A DNA stretch of 64,000 nt. Origin: Rhodoferax sp. TS-BS-61-7. GTDB taxonomy: Bacteria; Pseudomonadota; Gammaproteobacteria; Burkholderiales; Burkholderiaceae_C. Within the stretch, counting starts at the first letter, position 1; each line of letters opens with the position of its first letter. Shown here piece by piece: positions 8,890 to 18,887 of the stretch. The stretch spans positions 372,001 through 436,000 of the forward strand of contig NZ_PTQY01000001.1 in NCBI RefSeq assembly GCF_002943465.1. The letters are read 5' to 3'. A program made the translations under genes and the position numbers. The notes beneath the pieces are model-generated. The model worked only from the letters and a program-made list of their open reading frames with translations. It did no database searches and was not told the origin of the DNA.

Positions 8890-10887
8890 TTAGTAGGCCT
8901 GGCCTAGTTGATCCAAGATGGCCGGATTTTCCAGTGTGGACGTGTCTTGTGTCACGGCCTCCCCCTTGGCCAGCGAACGCAGCAGACGGCGCATGATCTT
9001 GCCGGAGCGCGTCTTGGGCAGGTTCTCGCCAAAACGGATGTCCTTGGGCTTGGCAATCGGGCCAATCTCTTTGGCCACCCAATCACGCAGCTCTTTGGCA
9101 ATCGCCTTCGCCTCATCGCCCTTGGGCATAGGACGCTTGAGCACCACAAACGCACAGATGGCTTCACCCGTCAAATCATCCGGGCGGCCCACTACGGCGG
9201 CTTCGGCCACGAGGTCGGTTTTGGAGACCAGCGCAGATTCAATTTCCATCGTGCCCATGCGGTGGCCCGACACGTTGAGCACGTCATCAATACGACCAGT
9301 GATACGGAAGTAGCCACGGTCGGCGCTGCGCACGGCACCGTCACCGGCCAGGTACAACTTGCCGCCCATCTCTTCAGGGAAGTAGGCTTTCTTGAAACGC
9401 TCGGGGTCGTTCCAGATGGTGCGGATCATCGACGGCCAGGGGCGCTTGACAACCAAAATGCCGCCGGTGCCATTGGCAATGTCATTGCCCACCTCGTCCA
9501 CGATGGCGGCCATGATGCCGGGCAGGGGCAACGTGCAGCTGCCGGGCACCAGCGGTGTGGCGCCGGGCAGCGGCGTCATCATGTGGCCGCCGGTTTCGGT
9601 TTGCCAGAAGGTGTCCACGATGGGGCAGTTCTCATGGCCCACGTTTTTGTAATACCACATCCACGCTTCTGGGTTGATGGGCTCACCCACCGAACCCAGG
9701 ATACGCAGGCTGCTCAAATCAGACCGGTCGGGATGTACGGCAGCATCGCTTTCCGCGGCCTTGATCAACGAACGGATGGCGGTGGGTGCGGTGTAGAAGA
9801 TGCTGCACTTGTGGCGCTCGATCATCTGCCAGAAGCGGCCTGCGTTCGGGAAGGTTGGCACGCCTTCAAAAATGATTTGTGTGGCGCCTGCGGCCAAGGG
9901 GCCATAGGCCACATAGGTGTGGCCGGTAATCCAGCCGATGTCGGCGGTGCACCAGAACACATCAGCGGGCTTCAAGTCAAAGGTCCAGTCCATCGTGAGC
10001 TTGGCCCACAGCAGATAGCCGCCGGTGGAATGCTGCACGCCCTTGGGCTTGCCAGTGGAGCCCGAGGTGTAAAGGATGAAGAGCGGGTGCTCCGCGCCCA
10101 CGGGCACGGGTGCGCACTCGGTGCTTTTGCCAGCCAGCGCTTCGTCAAAGGTTTTGTCGCGGCCGGCCACCATGTTGCAGGCGGTCTTGGTGCGCTGGAA
10201 GACATACACAGTCTTGATGGTGTCGCAGCCACCCAAACCCAAGCCCTCGTCCACAATGGCTTTCAGGGGCAGCTCTTTGCCGCCACGCATCTGGTAGTTG
10301 CTGGTGATCACGGCCACGGCACCGGCGTCAATGATGCGTTCTTGCAAGGCCTTGGCCGAGAAACCGCCAAACACCACGCTGTGCGTGGCGCCAATGCGGG
10401 CGCAGGCTTGCATAGCGATCACGCCTTCGAGCGTCATGGGCATGTAGACCAACACGCGGTCACCCTTTTTCACGCCATCGGCCTTGAGCGCGTTGGCAAA
10501 CTGGCTCACGCGGGCCAGCAGCTCCTTGTAGGTGGTTTTGGTCACCGTGCCGTCGTCGGCTTCAAAAATCACAGCCACCTTGTTTTCGGTCGGCGTGCCG
10601 ATGTGTTTGTCCAGGCAGTTGGCGGAGGCGTTAAGTTCGCCATCGTCAAACCATTGGTAAAACGGCGCGTTGGATTCGTCCAGCGTGCGGGTGAAGGGTT
10701 TGTTCCAGACCACGTTTTCACGCGCCAGGCGGGCCCAGAAACCTTCAAAGTCTTTGTCAGCCTCGGCACACAGGGCGTTGTAGCCCTCCATGCCAGACAC
10801 GCGGGCGGCCTTGACCATGGCCTCGCTGGGGGGGAACACGCGGTTTTCAACCAACAGGGATTCCATGGCCGATGTGGATGTACTCAT
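8890..10887 (-). CDS. acs: Acetyl-CoA synthetase (AMP-forming)
   Basis: 665 residues, the usual length. It activates acetate with ATP and CoA to acetyl-CoA. The adenylation motif is [18 protein letters not shown], and the C-terminal lysine that is commonly acetylated is in [13 protein letters not shown]. An AGGAG sequence stands before the ATG. The gene is preceded by a 200-base spacer that holds a copy of the dispersed repeat near fumC. It links acetate use to the TCA enzymes (fumarases) next door. Confidence 0.98.
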   Translation of the reverse strand: MSTSTSAMESLLVENRVFPPSEAMVKAARVSGMEGYNALCAEADKDFEGFWARLARENVVWNKPFTRTLDESNAPFYQWFDDGELNASANCLDKHIGTPTENKVAVIFEADDGTVTKTTYKELLARVSQFANALKADGVKKGDRVLVYMPMTLEGVIAMQACARIGATHSVVFGGFSAKALQERIIDAGAVAVITSNYQMRGGKELPLKAIVDEGLGLGGCDTIKTVYVFQRTKTACNMVAGRDKTFDEALAGKSTECAPVPVGAEHPLFILYTSGSTGKPKGVQHSTGGYLLWAKLTMDWTFDLKPADVFWCTADIGWITGHTYVAYGPLAAGATQIIFEGVPTFPNAGRFWQMIERHKCSIFYTAPTAIRSLIKAAESDAAVHPDRSDLSSLRILGSVGEPINPEAWMWYYKNVGHENCPIVDTFWQTETGGHMMTPLPGATPLVPGSCTLPLPGIMAAIVDEVGNDIANGTGGILVVKRPWPSMIRTIWNDPERFKKAYFPEEMGGKLYLAGDGAVRSADRGYFRITGRIDDVLNVSGHRMGTMEIESALVSKTDLVAEAAVVGRPDDLTGEAICAFVVLKRPMPKGDEAKAIAKELRDWVAKEIGPIAKPKDIRFGENLPKTRSGKIMRRLLRSLAKGEAVTQDTSTLENPAILDQLGQAY

Positions 10888-11018
10888 ATTTTTGTCTCCT
10901 CGAACGTATCAAAACTGCCCGGACTGTCGTAGTCTGCACTTACAAGCCACTGACTGGCTGAAAGCTTACAAATGGGCGCCAAAACCGGGGCAACGGCCTC
11001 CGGCCACTAAATACAAGC

Positions 11019-11074
11019 CAAATCGGCATCTAGCCCCCGTGGATATTGCGCAAACAGCTATTAATTCAATAGCA
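11019..11074 (-). repeat. Dispersed element, copy 3 (between fumC and acs)
   Basis: The only copy in minus orientation. Read on the minus strand it has the perfect arm pair GCTATT and AATAGC, then GCTGTTTGCGCAATATCCAC and GGGGGCTAGATGCC. It begins 15 bases after the fumC stop codon. Confidence 0.85.
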
Positions 11075-11088
11075 AGCAGCGCACCAAC

Positions 11089-12486
11089 TCAACGCCCCGT
11101 CATGTCCGCGGGCACCACCCACTGGTCAAACTGTTCCGCCGTCAGGTAGCCGCTGGCCACCGCCGCGTCACGCAGGCTGCTGCCCTCCTTGTGCGCCTTT
11201 TTGGCAATGGCGGCCGCCTTGTCGTAGCCAATGTGCGGGTTCAGGGCGGTTACCAGCATCAGCGAGCGACCCACCAGCTCGGCGATACGTTCGCGGTTGG
11301 GCTCAATGCCCACGGCGCAGTGGTCGTTGAAACTGACCATGCCATCCGCCAGCAGGCGCACGCTTTGCAAAAAGTTGTGCGCCACCAGGGGGCGGAACAC
11401 ATTGAGCTCAAAGTTGCCCGACGCGCCACCAAAGTTGATGGCCACATCATTGCCAAAGACCTGGGCCGCCAGCATGGTCAAAGCCTCGCTCTGCGTAGGG
11501 TTCACCTTGCCCGGCATGATGCTGGAGCCTGGCTCGTTCTCAGGAATGCTCAGCTCGCCAATGCCGCTGCGCGGGCCGCTGGCCAGCCAGCGCACGTCGT
11601 TGGCAATCTTCATCAGGCTGGCGGCCAGCGTTTTGAGCGCGCCATGCGCATGCACCAGCGCATCCATGCTGGCCAGCGCCTCAAACTTGTTCGGCGCGGT
11701 GACAAACGGCAGGCCAGTAAGTGCGGCCAACTCGGCAGCCACCTGCTCGGCATACCCCTTGGGTGCATTCAGACCCGTGCCCACGGCCGTGCCGCCCAGC
11801 GCCAGTTCACACAGGTGGGGCAACGCGGCGCGCACATGGGCCTCGCCATGCCTGAGCTGCGCCACATAGCCTGAGAACTCCTGACCCAGTGTGAGCGGCG
11901 TGGCGTCCTGCAAATGGGTACGGCCAATCTTCACGATGTCGTCAAAGTCGGCAGACTTCTGCGCCAGCGTCGCACGCAGCTTGGCGATAGCGGGCAGCAG
12001 CCGGTGCGTGATCGCGTCCACCGCCGCCACGTGCATGGCAGAGGGGTACACATCGTTGCTGGACTGGCTGCGGTTCACATCGTCGTTGGGGTGCACCAGC
12101 CGCCCTTCCCCGCGCGGGCGGCCCAACAGCTCGCTGGCGCGGTTGGCCAGCACCTCGTTCACATTCATATTGGTCTGCGTGCCCGAGCCGGTTTGCCAGA
12201 CCACCAGCGGAAATTCATCCGGGTGTTGGCCGGCTATCACCTCATCCGCCGCGGCCATGATGGCCTGGGTCTTGGTCGCATCCTGCAAACCCAGCGCGTG
12301 GTTGACCCGCGCCGCGCTGCGCTTGGTTTGCGCCAGTGCGCGGATGATCTCGGTGGGCTGGCGCTCGCCCGAAATGTCGAAGTTTTGCAGCGAGCGCTGG
12401 GTTTGTGCGCCCCACAGCCGGTCGGCGGGCACCTCAATGGGACCAAAGGTGTCACGTTCGGTGCGGGTAGGGCTTGTAAGACGCAT
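11089..12486 (-). CDS. fumC: Class II fumarate hydratase
   Basis: 465 residues, normal for FumC. It hydrates fumarate to malate without an iron-sulfur cluster. The superfamily signature is [13 protein letters not shown], and other blocks such as [13 protein letters not shown] and [17 protein letters not shown] are intact. It is divergent from a class I fumarase with 110 bases between start codons. Having the stable, cluster-free form beside the oxygen-sensitive form suggests regulation by oxygen, oxidative stress or iron (inference). Confidence 0.98.
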   Translation of the reverse strand: MRLTSPTRTERDTFGPIEVPADRLWGAQTQRSLQNFDISGERQPTEIIRALAQTKRSAARVNHALGLQDATKTQAIMAAADEVIAGQHPDEFPLVVWQTGSGTQTNMNVNEVLANRASELLGRPRGEGRLVHPNDDVNRSQSSNDVYPSAMHVAAVDAITHRLLPAIAKLRATLAQKSADFDDIVKIGRTHLQDATPLTLGQEFSGYVAQLRHGEAHVRAALPHLCELALGGTAVGTGLNAPKGYAEQVAAELAALTGLPFVTAPNKFEALASMDALVHAHGALKTLAASLMKIANDVRWLASGPRSGIGELSIPENEPGSSIMPGKVNPTQSEALTMLAAQVFGNDVAINFGGASGNFELNVFRPLVAHNFLQSVRLLADGMVSFNDHCAVGIEPNRERIAELVGRSLMLVTALNPHIGYDKAAAIAKKAHKEGSSLRDAAVASGYLTAEQFDQWVVPADMTGR

Positions 12487-12596
12487 GGAAGGCTTGGCAG
12501 GGCTGACCTGTCAAAATAGCGGTTGGAAGATTTTCAGCATAGCCCTCAATCAAAGCAATACCCCGCCCAAGGGGATTGCCCTCACCGCCCACCGCC

Positions 12597-14150
12597 ATGA
12601 CGACCTCCATCCGCCAAGCCGACCTGATCGAATCCATCTCCGCTGCGCTGCAGTACATCAGTTACTACCACCCCGCCGACTACATCGCCCACCTAGCCCG
12701 CGCCTACGAGCGTGAGCAAAGCGCCGCGGCCAAGGACGCCATCGCGCAGATCCTGACCAACAGCAAGATGAGCGCCACCGGCCACCGCCCCATCTGCCAG
12801 GACACCGGCATCGTCAACGTGTTCCTCAAAGTGGGTATGGACGTGCGCTGGGAAGGCTTTACCGGCAGCTTGGACGACGCCGTCAACGAAGGCGTGCGCC
12901 AAGGCTACAACCACCCCGACAACACGCTGCGCGCTTCGGTCGTCGCTGACCCCGAATTCCTGCGCAAGAACACCAAGGACAACACGCCCGCAGTGATCTT
13001 TACCGAGATCGTGCCCGGCAACACCGTGGAAGTGACCGTGGCCGCCAAGGGCGGCGGCTCTGAAAACAAATCCAAGATGTACATGCTCAACCCCGGCGAC
13101 AACGTGGTCGACTGGGTCTTGAAAACTGTGCCCACCATGGGCGCGGGCTGGTGCCCGCCCGGCATGCTGGGCATCGGCATTGGCGGCACCGCCGAGAAAG
13201 CCGTGCTGATGGCCAAGGAAAGCCTGATGGACGATCTGGACATGTACGAGTTGCAGGCCAAACAAGCCTCCGGTGCAGAACTCGACAACGTTGAAAAACT
13301 CCGCCTGGAGTTGTTTGAAAAAGTCAACGCACTGGGCATTGGCGCCCAGGGCTTGGGCGGCCTGACCACGGTGCTGGACGTCAAAATCAAGATGTACCCC
13401 ACCCACGCCGCCAGCAAGCCCATCGCCATGATCCCCAACTGCGCGGCCACCCGCCACGCGCACTTTGTAATGGACGGCAGCGGACCGGTCTACCTGACTC
13501 CGCCCTCGCTGGACTTGTGGCCCAACGTCAATTGGACCCCCGACTACCAGCAAAGCAAAAAGGTGGACCTGAACACGCTGACCAAAGACGAAGTAGCGAG
13601 CTGGAAACCCGGCCAGACCCTGCTCTTGAACGGGAAGATGCTGACCGGCCGCGATGCTGCGCACAAGCGCATCCAGCAAATGCTGGCCAAAGGCGAAAAA
13701 CTACCGGTGGACTTCACCAACCGCGTCATCTACTACGTCGGCCCCGTAGACCCGATTAAGGGCGAAGCCGTCGGCCCCGCCGGCCCCACCACCGCCACAC
13801 GTATGGACGGCTTTACCGAGATGATGCTGGCGCAAACCGGCCTGATCAGCATGGTCGGCAAGGCCGAGCGCGGCCCGGTCGCCATTGAGGCGATCAAGAA
13901 ACACAAAAGCGCTTACCTGATGGCCGTGGGGGGCGCCGCCTACCTGGTGTCCAAGGCCATCAAGGCCGCCAAGGTCGTGGGCTTTGAAGACCTGGGCATG
14001 GAAGCGATTTACGAATTTGACGTGGTCGACATGCCCGTCACCGTGGCTGTGGATTCGGGTGGCACCAGCGCCCACATCACCGGCCCGGCCGAATGGCAAA
14101 AGAAGATTGCCACGGGCGAGTTCAAGCAGATTCCTGTCACTTCGCGTTAA
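12597..14150 (+). CDS. Class I fumarate hydratase (iron-sulfur)
   Basis: 517 residues from the ATG at 12597 (MTTSIRQADLIESISAAL). It is of the single-chain FumA/FumB type with a [4Fe-4S] cluster. Cysteines at ICQDTG, WCPPGMLG and PNCAATRHAHF are candidate cluster ligands. The C-terminal beta domain has VGPAGPTTATRMDGFTEMML. The start chosen is the first ATG; the GTG or TTG codons upstream would only add a short tail. The murI gene begins 22 bases after the stop, and may be cotranscribed. Confidence 0.95.
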   Translation: MTTSIRQADLIESISAALQYISYYHPADYIAHLARAYEREQSAAAKDAIAQILTNSKMSATGHRPICQDTGIVNVFLKVGMDVRWEGFTGSLDDAVNEGVRQGYNHPDNTLRASVVADPEFLRKNTKDNTPAVIFTEIVPGNTVEVTVAAKGGGSENKSKMYMLNPGDNVVDWVLKTVPTMGAGWCPPGMLGIGIGGTAEKAVLMAKESLMDDLDMYELQAKQASGAELDNVEKLRLELFEKVNALGIGAQGLGGLTTVLDVKIKMYPTHAASKPIAMIPNCAATRHAHFVMDGSGPVYLTPPSLDLWPNVNWTPDYQQSKKVDLNTLTKDEVASWKPGQTLLLNGKMLTGRDAAHKRIQQMLAKGEKLPVDFTNRVIYYVGPVDPIKGEAVGPAGPTTATRMDGFTEMMLAQTGLISMVGKAERGPVAIEAIKKHKSAYLMAVGGAAYLVSKAIKAAKVVGFEDLGMEAIYEFDVVDMPVTVAVDSGGTSAHITGPAEWQKKIATGEFKQIPVTSR

Positions 14151-14172
14151 GCCCTTGGTGCTCACCACGGCA

Positions 14173-14994
14173 ATGTCTGCTGCCACCCGCCCCATCGGGG
14201 TGTTTGATAGCGGCGTGGGCGGCTTGAGCGTGCTGCGTGCGCTGCGCGCCGAGCTGCCGCACGAGCAGTTTGTCTACGTGGCAGACAGCGGCCACGCACC
14301 GTATGGCGAGCGGGACGATGACCACGTCACCACCCGCTCGCACGCGATTGCCGACTACCTGCTGGGGCAGCACCAGATCAAGGCGCTGGTCGTGGCCTGC
14401 AACACAGCTACGGCGGCGGCCATCAAAACCCTGCGCGCGGCCTACCCCAGCATTCCGCTGGTGGGCATCGAGCCCGCGCTCAAGCCCGCGGCGGCGGCCA
14501 GCCAGACCAAAACTGTGGGCGTGATGGCCACACGCGGCACCCTGCAGAGCGAGAAATTCCAGGCCCTGTTGGCCTCGTTGCACGGGCAAGCCACCTTCGT
14601 GCTGCAGCCCTGCGACGGCTTGGCGATTGCCATTGAACACAACGATGCTATCAAAATAGAAGCGCTTTGCGCAGAGTACACGGGGGCTATGGGCCTATTT
14701 GGCTTAAATTCTGCCGCCATGGACACGCTGGTGCTGGGCTGCACCCACTACCCGTTTGTTGAATCCGTACTGCGGCGCTCCATTGGCGAGCAGGTCACCC
14801 TGCTGGAAGGCGGCGCCCCGGTAGCCCGCCAGACCCGGCGTCTGCTCGATGCAGCTGGGCTGCTGGCGCCGACGGCGGCAGGGCAGTCGGTGGCACCCAC
14901 CCAGTTTTTGACCACCGGCCATGTGGAAGACCTGCGCAGCGCAGCGCAGCGCTGGTTGCAGCTGGACACCCAGGTCGGCGCCTTGGGGGTCTGA
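14173..14994 (+). CDS. murI: Glutamate racemase
   Basis: 273 residues. It makes D-glutamate for peptidoglycan. Both catalytic cysteines are present, in VACNTATAAAIKTL and LVLGCTHYPF, with the N-terminal GVFDSGVGGLSVLRAL. Residues about 159 to 178 (around DAIKIEALCAEYTGAMGLFG) are encoded by a stretch nearly 80 percent identical to the dispersed repeat. Yet this peptide also looks like ordinary MurI sequence, so the repeat may have replaced native codons and not lengthened the protein. Start chosen at MSAATRPIG. Confidence 0.96.
   Translation: MSAATRPIGVFDSGVGGLSVLRALRAELPHEQFVYVADSGHAPYGERDDDHVTTRSHAIADYLLGQHQIKALVVACNTATAAAIKTLRAAYPSIPLVGIEPALKPAAAASQTKTVGVMATRGTLQSEKFQALLASLHGQATFVLQPCDGLAIAIEHNDAIKIEALCAEYTGAMGLFGLNSAAMDTLVLGCTHYPFVESVLRRSIGEQVTLLEGGAPVARQTRRLLDAAGLLAPTAAGQSVAPTQFLTTGHVEDLRSAAQRWLQLDTQVGALGV
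14647..14706 (+). repeat. Dispersed element, copy 4 (inside murI)
   Basis: Left arm GCTATCAAAATAG, then GCTTTGCGCAGAGTACAC and GGGGGCTATGGGCCTATTTG. It is sense to murI and is read in the same frame as copies 6 and 8. I count about nine mismatches in 41 core positions against the consensus. Confidence 0.65.
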
Positions 14995-15034
14995 AAAACG
15001 GGGGAAATAGGCAGAAACGGAACAGTAAGCCAGG

Positions 15035-15111
15035 TGGCCTGTCCGACAGGAATCGAACCTGTGACCTACAGCTTAGAAGGCTGTTGCTCTATCCAACTGA
15101 GCTACGGACAG
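15035..15111 (-). tRNA. tRNA-Arg (anticodon TCT)
   Basis: 77 bases with encoded CCA. The acceptor stem CTGTCCG pairs with CGGACAG, the D arm has TAGCTCAG, the anticodon loop is CTTCTAA within a CAGC-type stem, and the T arm has GGTTCGATTCC. Confidence 0.96.
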
Positions 15112-15117
15112 AAAGAA

Positions 15118-15145
15118 CAAAGGCCCTGAAAGGGCCTTTGTTTTT
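15118..15145. terminator. Hairpin between the two tRNA genes
   Basis: CAAAGGCCCT, GAA, AGGGCCTTTG, then five T bases on the plus strand. On the plus strand it may end murI transcripts; on the minus strand it sits between tRNA-Pro and tRNA-Arg. Confidence 0.6.
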
Positions 15146-15151
15146 GAATGG

Positions 15152-15228
15152 TGGTCGGCGTACAAGGATTCGAACCTTGGACCCCCTGCTCCCAAAGCAG
15201 GTGCGCTACCAGGCTGCGCTACACGCCG
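15152..15228 (-). tRNA. tRNA-Pro (anticodon TGG)
   Basis: 77 bases with encoded CCA. The acceptor stem CGGCGTG pairs with TACGCCG, the anticodon stem-loop is CCTGC, TTTGGGA, GCAGG, and the T arm has GGTTCGAATCC. A TAGAAT -10 candidate lies at 15243-15238, nine bases upstream of the gene on its strand. Confidence 0.96.
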
Positions 15229-15298
15229 ACAGCTGGTATTCTAACCGCTGATAAAACCCTCTTCAGCGGGGTGCCCCAATTAATTTTTTGCGCCCGCC

Positions 15299-16048
15299 AT
15301 GGCATCACTCCCTCCCCCGCTCACCTGGCTAGACCCCGGAGAACCCTTCCCCGCTGTCACTGTGGCCTGGGGCCAGGAAAGCGATGCACCGGGCTTGTTG
15401 TGCGCAGGCGCTGACCTGCTGCCCCACACCCTGCAAGCGGCCTACGCACAAGGCATCTTCCCCTGGTTCAGCGACGGCCAGCCCATTCTGTGGTGGAGCC
15501 CAGACCCACGCATGGTGTTGCGGGTGCAGGACTTTCGCCTGCATCGTTCCTTGCGCAAAACCCTGCACACGTTTATAGCCACGGCGGGCTGCGAAGTGCG
15601 CATGGACACCGCGTTCCCCCAAGTCATCCAGGCCTGCGCCGAGTCCTCCCGCCGCGGACAGTCCGGCACCTGGATCGTGGATGACATGGTGGCCGCCTAC
15701 ACGCGACTGCACACGCTGGGCCTGGCCCACAGCGTGGAAACCTGGTGTGATGGCGTGTTGGTGGGGGGGCTGTACTGCATCGGTATCGGCCAGGCGGTGT
15801 TCGGCGAATCGATGTTCATGCGCCAGACCGATGCATCCAAGATTGCCCTCGCAGCACTGGTCGCGTTCTGTCGGCACACGGGCATCCAGATGGTGGACTG
15901 CCAACAAAATACCCAGCACCTGGCGTCTCTGGGTGCGCGTGAAATGCCGCGTGCCGATTTTGTGCACCACGTCCGCCAGGCCCGAGAGGGCCAAGCGCCC
16001 CAGTGGGAGTTCAGCCCTCTATACTGGAACGAACTTTTGTCTGCTTGA
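15299..16048 (+). CDS. aat: Leucyl/phenylalanyl-tRNA--protein transferase
   Basis: 249 residues. It attaches Leu or Phe to the N-terminus of proteins that begin with Arg or Lys, marking them for ClpS/ClpAP. Blocks typical of the family include QGIFPWFSDGQPILWWSPDP and later GGLYCIGIGQAVFGESMF. It is followed 12 bases later by bpt, so both N-degron transferases form one operon. No clpS or clpA is in the window. Confidence 0.97.
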   Translation: MASLPPPLTWLDPGEPFPAVTVAWGQESDAPGLLCAGADLLPHTLQAAYAQGIFPWFSDGQPILWWSPDPRMVLRVQDFRLHRSLRKTLHTFIATAGCEVRMDTAFPQVIQACAESSRRGQSGTWIVDDMVAAYTRLHTLGLAHSVETWCDGVLVGGLYCIGIGQAVFGESMFMRQTDASKIALAALVAFCRHTGIQMVDCQQNTQHLASLGAREMPRADFVHHVRQAREGQAPQWEFSPLYWNELLSA

Positions 16049-16060
16049 TGCCACGCCTCC

Positions 16061-16867
16061 ATGACAGACCTGACTGACCTCCCGCTCCAGGCCCTGCAGT
16101 TTTACGCCACTGCGCCGTACGACTGCAGCTACCTGCCCGATCGCCAGGCGCGGTCGCAGGTGGCAACGCCCAGCCACCTGATCGACAACAATGCCTACTC
16201 CGGACTGGTGGCCAAAGGTTTTCGCCGTAGCGGCATGTTCACCTACCGCCCCTATTGCGATGGCTGCCAGGCCTGCACCCCCTTGCGCGTGAACGCGGAA
16301 AGCTTTACCTCCAACCGCAGCCAGCGCAGGGCCTGGAAGCAACACGCGCAGCTGGAAGTGCGGGTGCTGAAGCTGGGCTACGTGGCCGAGCATTACGCGC
16401 TCTACCTGCGCTACCAGACCAGCCGCCATGCGGGCGGGGGCATGGACGAGGACAGTGTGGACCAGTACATCCAGTTCTTGCTGCAGAGCCGGGTGAATTC
16501 ACGCTTGGTGGAGTTCCGCGAACCCTCGGCCGCGGGGACACTGGGCGAGCTCAAGATGGTGTCCATCCTTGATGTGCTCGACGACGGCATCTCCGCCGTC
16601 TACACCTTCTTCTCGCCCGACCCACAAGCCAGCTACGGCACATTCAACGTCTTATGGCAACTGGCCCAGGCGAAACGCCTGGGGCTGCGTTATGTCTACC
16701 TGGGTTACTGGATCGAACAAAGCCCCAAGATGCGCTACAAGTCGCTGTTTCGCCCCTACGAGCTGCTGCAAAACGGGCAATGGGTTGGCGGCACTGCGGA
16801 CGCCACACACGCAAATACGTCTGACGGACACCACACCCCAGCCGCCACGGGGCCGACACAGGGTTAA
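16061..16867 (+). CDS. bpt: Aspartate/glutamate leucyltransferase (Bpt, ATE-like)
   Basis: 268 residues of the bacterial arginyltransferase-like family, which adds Leu to proteins that begin with Asp or Glu. The N-terminal Cys motif is in [15 protein letters not shown]; the conserved C-terminal part includes [20 protein letters not shown] and RPYELL. The end (after about residue 245) is a low-complexity His/Thr-rich tail. It is paired with aat and lies 20 bases before the IclR gene. Confidence 0.95.
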   Translation: MTDLTDLPLQALQFYATAPYDCSYLPDRQARSQVATPSHLIDNNAYSGLVAKGFRRSGMFTYRPYCDGCQACTPLRVNAESFTSNRSQRRAWKQHAQLEVRVLKLGYVAEHYALYLRYQTSRHAGGGMDEDSVDQYIQFLLQSRVNSRLVEFREPSAAGTLGELKMVSILDVLDDGISAVYTFFSPDPQASYGTFNVLWQLAQAKRLGLRYVYLGYWIEQSPKMRYKSLFRPYELLQNGQWVGGTADATHANTSDGHHTPAATGPTQG

Positions 16868-16887
16868 CATCGGACGACTGACCGACT

Positions 16888-17673
16888 ATGACCAAAAAAG
16901 ACCTCGACCCGCCCAACACCCCCACGGTGCAAGTGATTGAACGCATGTTCACCCTGATTGATGTGCTGGCCTCGCGCGAGGAAGCCATTCCCCTGAAGGA
17001 AATCAGCGAGAAAGCGGGCCTGCACCCCTCGACCACCCACCGCATCCTGAATGACTTGGTCGCGGGGCGTTATGTGGATCGGCCGCAATCGGGCAGCTAC
17101 CGCCTGGGCATGCGCCTGCTGGAGCTCGGCAATTTGGTCAAGGCACGTTTGAACGTACGCGACGCAGCGCTGATTCCCATGCGCGAACTGCACAAGCTGA
17201 CACAACAGCCAGTCAACCTGAGCATGCGCCAGGGGGACGAAATCATTTATGTGGAGCGTGCCTACAGCGAACGCTCCGGCATGCAAGTCGTGCGCGCCAT
17301 TGGTGGCCGGGCCCCCTTGCACCTAACCTCGGTAGGCAAGCTGTTTTTGGCTGCCGACGACCCCCAGCGCACACGGGCCTATGCCACACGCACGGGTTTG
17401 CAGGGCCACACCAAAAACAGCATCACCGACCTGGAAACCCTGGAGCGAGAGCTGTCCAAGGTGCGCCAGTATGGCCAAGCCAGCGACAACGAAGAACTGG
17501 AGTTGGGAGTGCGCTGTATGGCCGCAGGCATTTACGACGACCAAGCCAAGCTCGTTGCAGGCCTGTCGATTTCGGCCCCCTCAGGGCGACTGGAAGATGA
17601 CTGGTTGCCCAAGTTGCAGGAAACTGCCAAGCAAATCTCGGAAACCTTGGGGTACCGGGGCCACAGAAAATAA
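16888..17673 (+). CDS. IclR-family transcriptional regulator
   Basis: 261 residues. The N-terminal winged helix (IERMFTLIDVLASREEAIP, then LHPSTTHRILNDLVAGRYV) and the C-terminal effector domain (SVGKLFLAA, GVRCMAAGIYDDQAKLVAGL) match IclR proteins. Targets are not evident. It follows bpt by 20 bases in the same direction, so it may be in the same transcript, and is convergent with the endopeptidase gene. Confidence 0.95.
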   Translation: MTKKDLDPPNTPTVQVIERMFTLIDVLASREEAIPLKEISEKAGLHPSTTHRILNDLVAGRYVDRPQSGSYRLGMRLLELGNLVKARLNVRDAALIPMRELHKLTQQPVNLSMRQGDEIIYVERAYSERSGMQVVRAIGGRAPLHLTSVGKLFLAADDPQRTRAYATRTGLQGHTKNSITDLETLERELSKVRQYGQASDNEELELGVRCMAAGIYDDQAKLVAGLSISAPSGRLEDDWLPKLQETAKQISETLGYRGHRK

Positions 17674-17701
17674 CACCCAGCGCCAGACGGCGCTAGGTGT
17701 T
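17672..17701. terminator. Hairpin between convergent IclR and endopeptidase genes
   Basis: AACACCCAGCGCC pairs with GGCGCTAGGTGTT (one or two mismatches) over a four-base loop. It overlaps the IclR stop codon. There is no T tract, so its strength is uncertain. Confidence 0.55.
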
Positions 17702-17711
17702 GCATCTCACA

Positions 17712-18755
17712 TCACCCGCGGCGGGCGTGTTCCCGGCTTGCCAAAGGTGCTGGGCGCACCCCAGGCGTGTGGTTGGTTTCCACCCATTTGCGCACACGCT
17801 CTGCATCACCAATGCGGCTGAGTTTGCCCGCCGAATCCAGAAACACCATGATGAGCTTGCGGCCGGCCACTTTGGCCTGCATCACCAAACATTGGCCCGC
17901 TTCGGTGATGTAGCCGGTTTTCTGCAAACCGATATCCCACGATGGATTTTTGACCAAGCGGTTGGTGTTGTTGTACTGCAAGGTGCGGTTGCCAACAGCC
18001 ACTTGGTAGCCGGTGGAGGTCGACAGCTCCCGCAGAACAGGGTCACTGTGGGCATAGTTGACCAGCGTGGCCAAATCCTTGGCGCTGGACTGATTTTTGC
18101 TCGACAGGCCGGTTGGCTCTACGTAACGGGTGTCCTGCATGCCCATCAGCTTGGCCTTGATGTTCATTTGGGTAACAAAAACCTGCAAACCGCCTGGGAA
18201 TGTGCGCCCCAGGGCATGCGCAGCGCGGTTTTCGCTGGCCATCAGGGCCAAATGCAACAACTCGCCACGGCTCAGTTCGGTGCCTACGCGCAAACGGGAG
18301 GAGCTGCCTTTTTCGGTGTCCACATCCGCCTGGGTGATCGTGATGATTTCATCCATTGGCAGTTGGGCTTCGCTGACCAGTACACCCGTCATGAGCTTGG
18401 TGATGGAGGCGATAGGCAACACCGCCGATTCATTTTTGCTGAACAAGACTTCATTGGTGTCCTGGTCGACGACCAGCGCCACGCTGGACTTCAGATCCAG
18501 CTCGTCTTGCATACCGTGCAATCCCGCCAACTGCCCATACGAAGGCCTGGGGGGTGCCACAGCGACAACTTTGCGAACCAGCTTGGGGCGGGCGGTCTTT
18601 TTAACTACCGCTTTCTTCGCCAAAGCTTGTTTGGCTACCGGCTGAACGGTACGCGGCTTCTTACGCTGCGCAGCGGCTGCCCCTTCTTGGGGCAAAAACA
18701 TGAAGGCTGCTACCAAGCCGCCAACACAGAGTTGCATAAGTCCGCGTTTCAACAT
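17712..18755 (-). CDS. pbpG: D-alanyl-D-alanine endopeptidase (PBP7/8 type)
   Basis: 347 residues. The three penicillin-binding motifs are present: SITK in LPIASITKLMTG, SEN in LMASENRAAHAL, and KTG in GLQKTGYITEAG. The N-terminus is a hydrophobic export segment (MLKRGLMQLCVGGLVAAF) followed by about 45 residues rich in Lys, Arg and Ala before the catalytic domain. The start at 18755 has a good purine-rich site (GGAAGGAC). It would cut peptidoglycan cross-links in the periplasm. It lies 132 bases downstream of leuA and probably has its own promoter. Confidence 0.93.
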   Translation of the reverse strand: MLKRGLMQLCVGGLVAAFMFLPQEGAAAAQRKKPRTVQPVAKQALAKKAVVKKTARPKLVRKVVAVAPPRPSYGQLAGLHGMQDELDLKSSVALVVDQDTNEVLFSKNESAVLPIASITKLMTGVLVSEAQLPMDEIITITQADVDTEKGSSSRLRVGTELSRGELLHLALMASENRAAHALGRTFPGGLQVFVTQMNIKAKLMGMQDTRYVEPTGLSSKNQSSAKDLATLVNYAHSDPVLRELSTSTGYQVAVGNRTLQYNNTNRLVKNPSWDIGLQKTGYITEAGQCLVMQAKVAGRKLIMVFLDSAGKLSRIGDAERVRKWVETNHTPGVRPAPLASREHARRG

Positions 18756-18887
18756 AAGTCCTTCCAGAAGTAAGAAAACCGTAATTTCCTTACACACCCA
18801 ATAGTCGTGAACTACAGTTTAAACAGAAAACCTATGCTAGATCAACAACTTGCAGGCCAAACCTCAAGAATATTTGTATGTCTGGCC

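Noticed and set aside
8908..10932. Long open frame antisense to acs (over 650 codons).
   Set aside because: Acs is certain on the other strand. GC-rich third positions leave the opposite frame open; the translation is His/Gly/Val-rich with no family likeness.
15245..15269. CCGCTGA and TCAGCGG arms upstream of tRNA-Pro, considered as an att site or terminator.
   Set aside because: No integrase, no second copy and no T tract. It most likely belongs to the tRNA promoter region.
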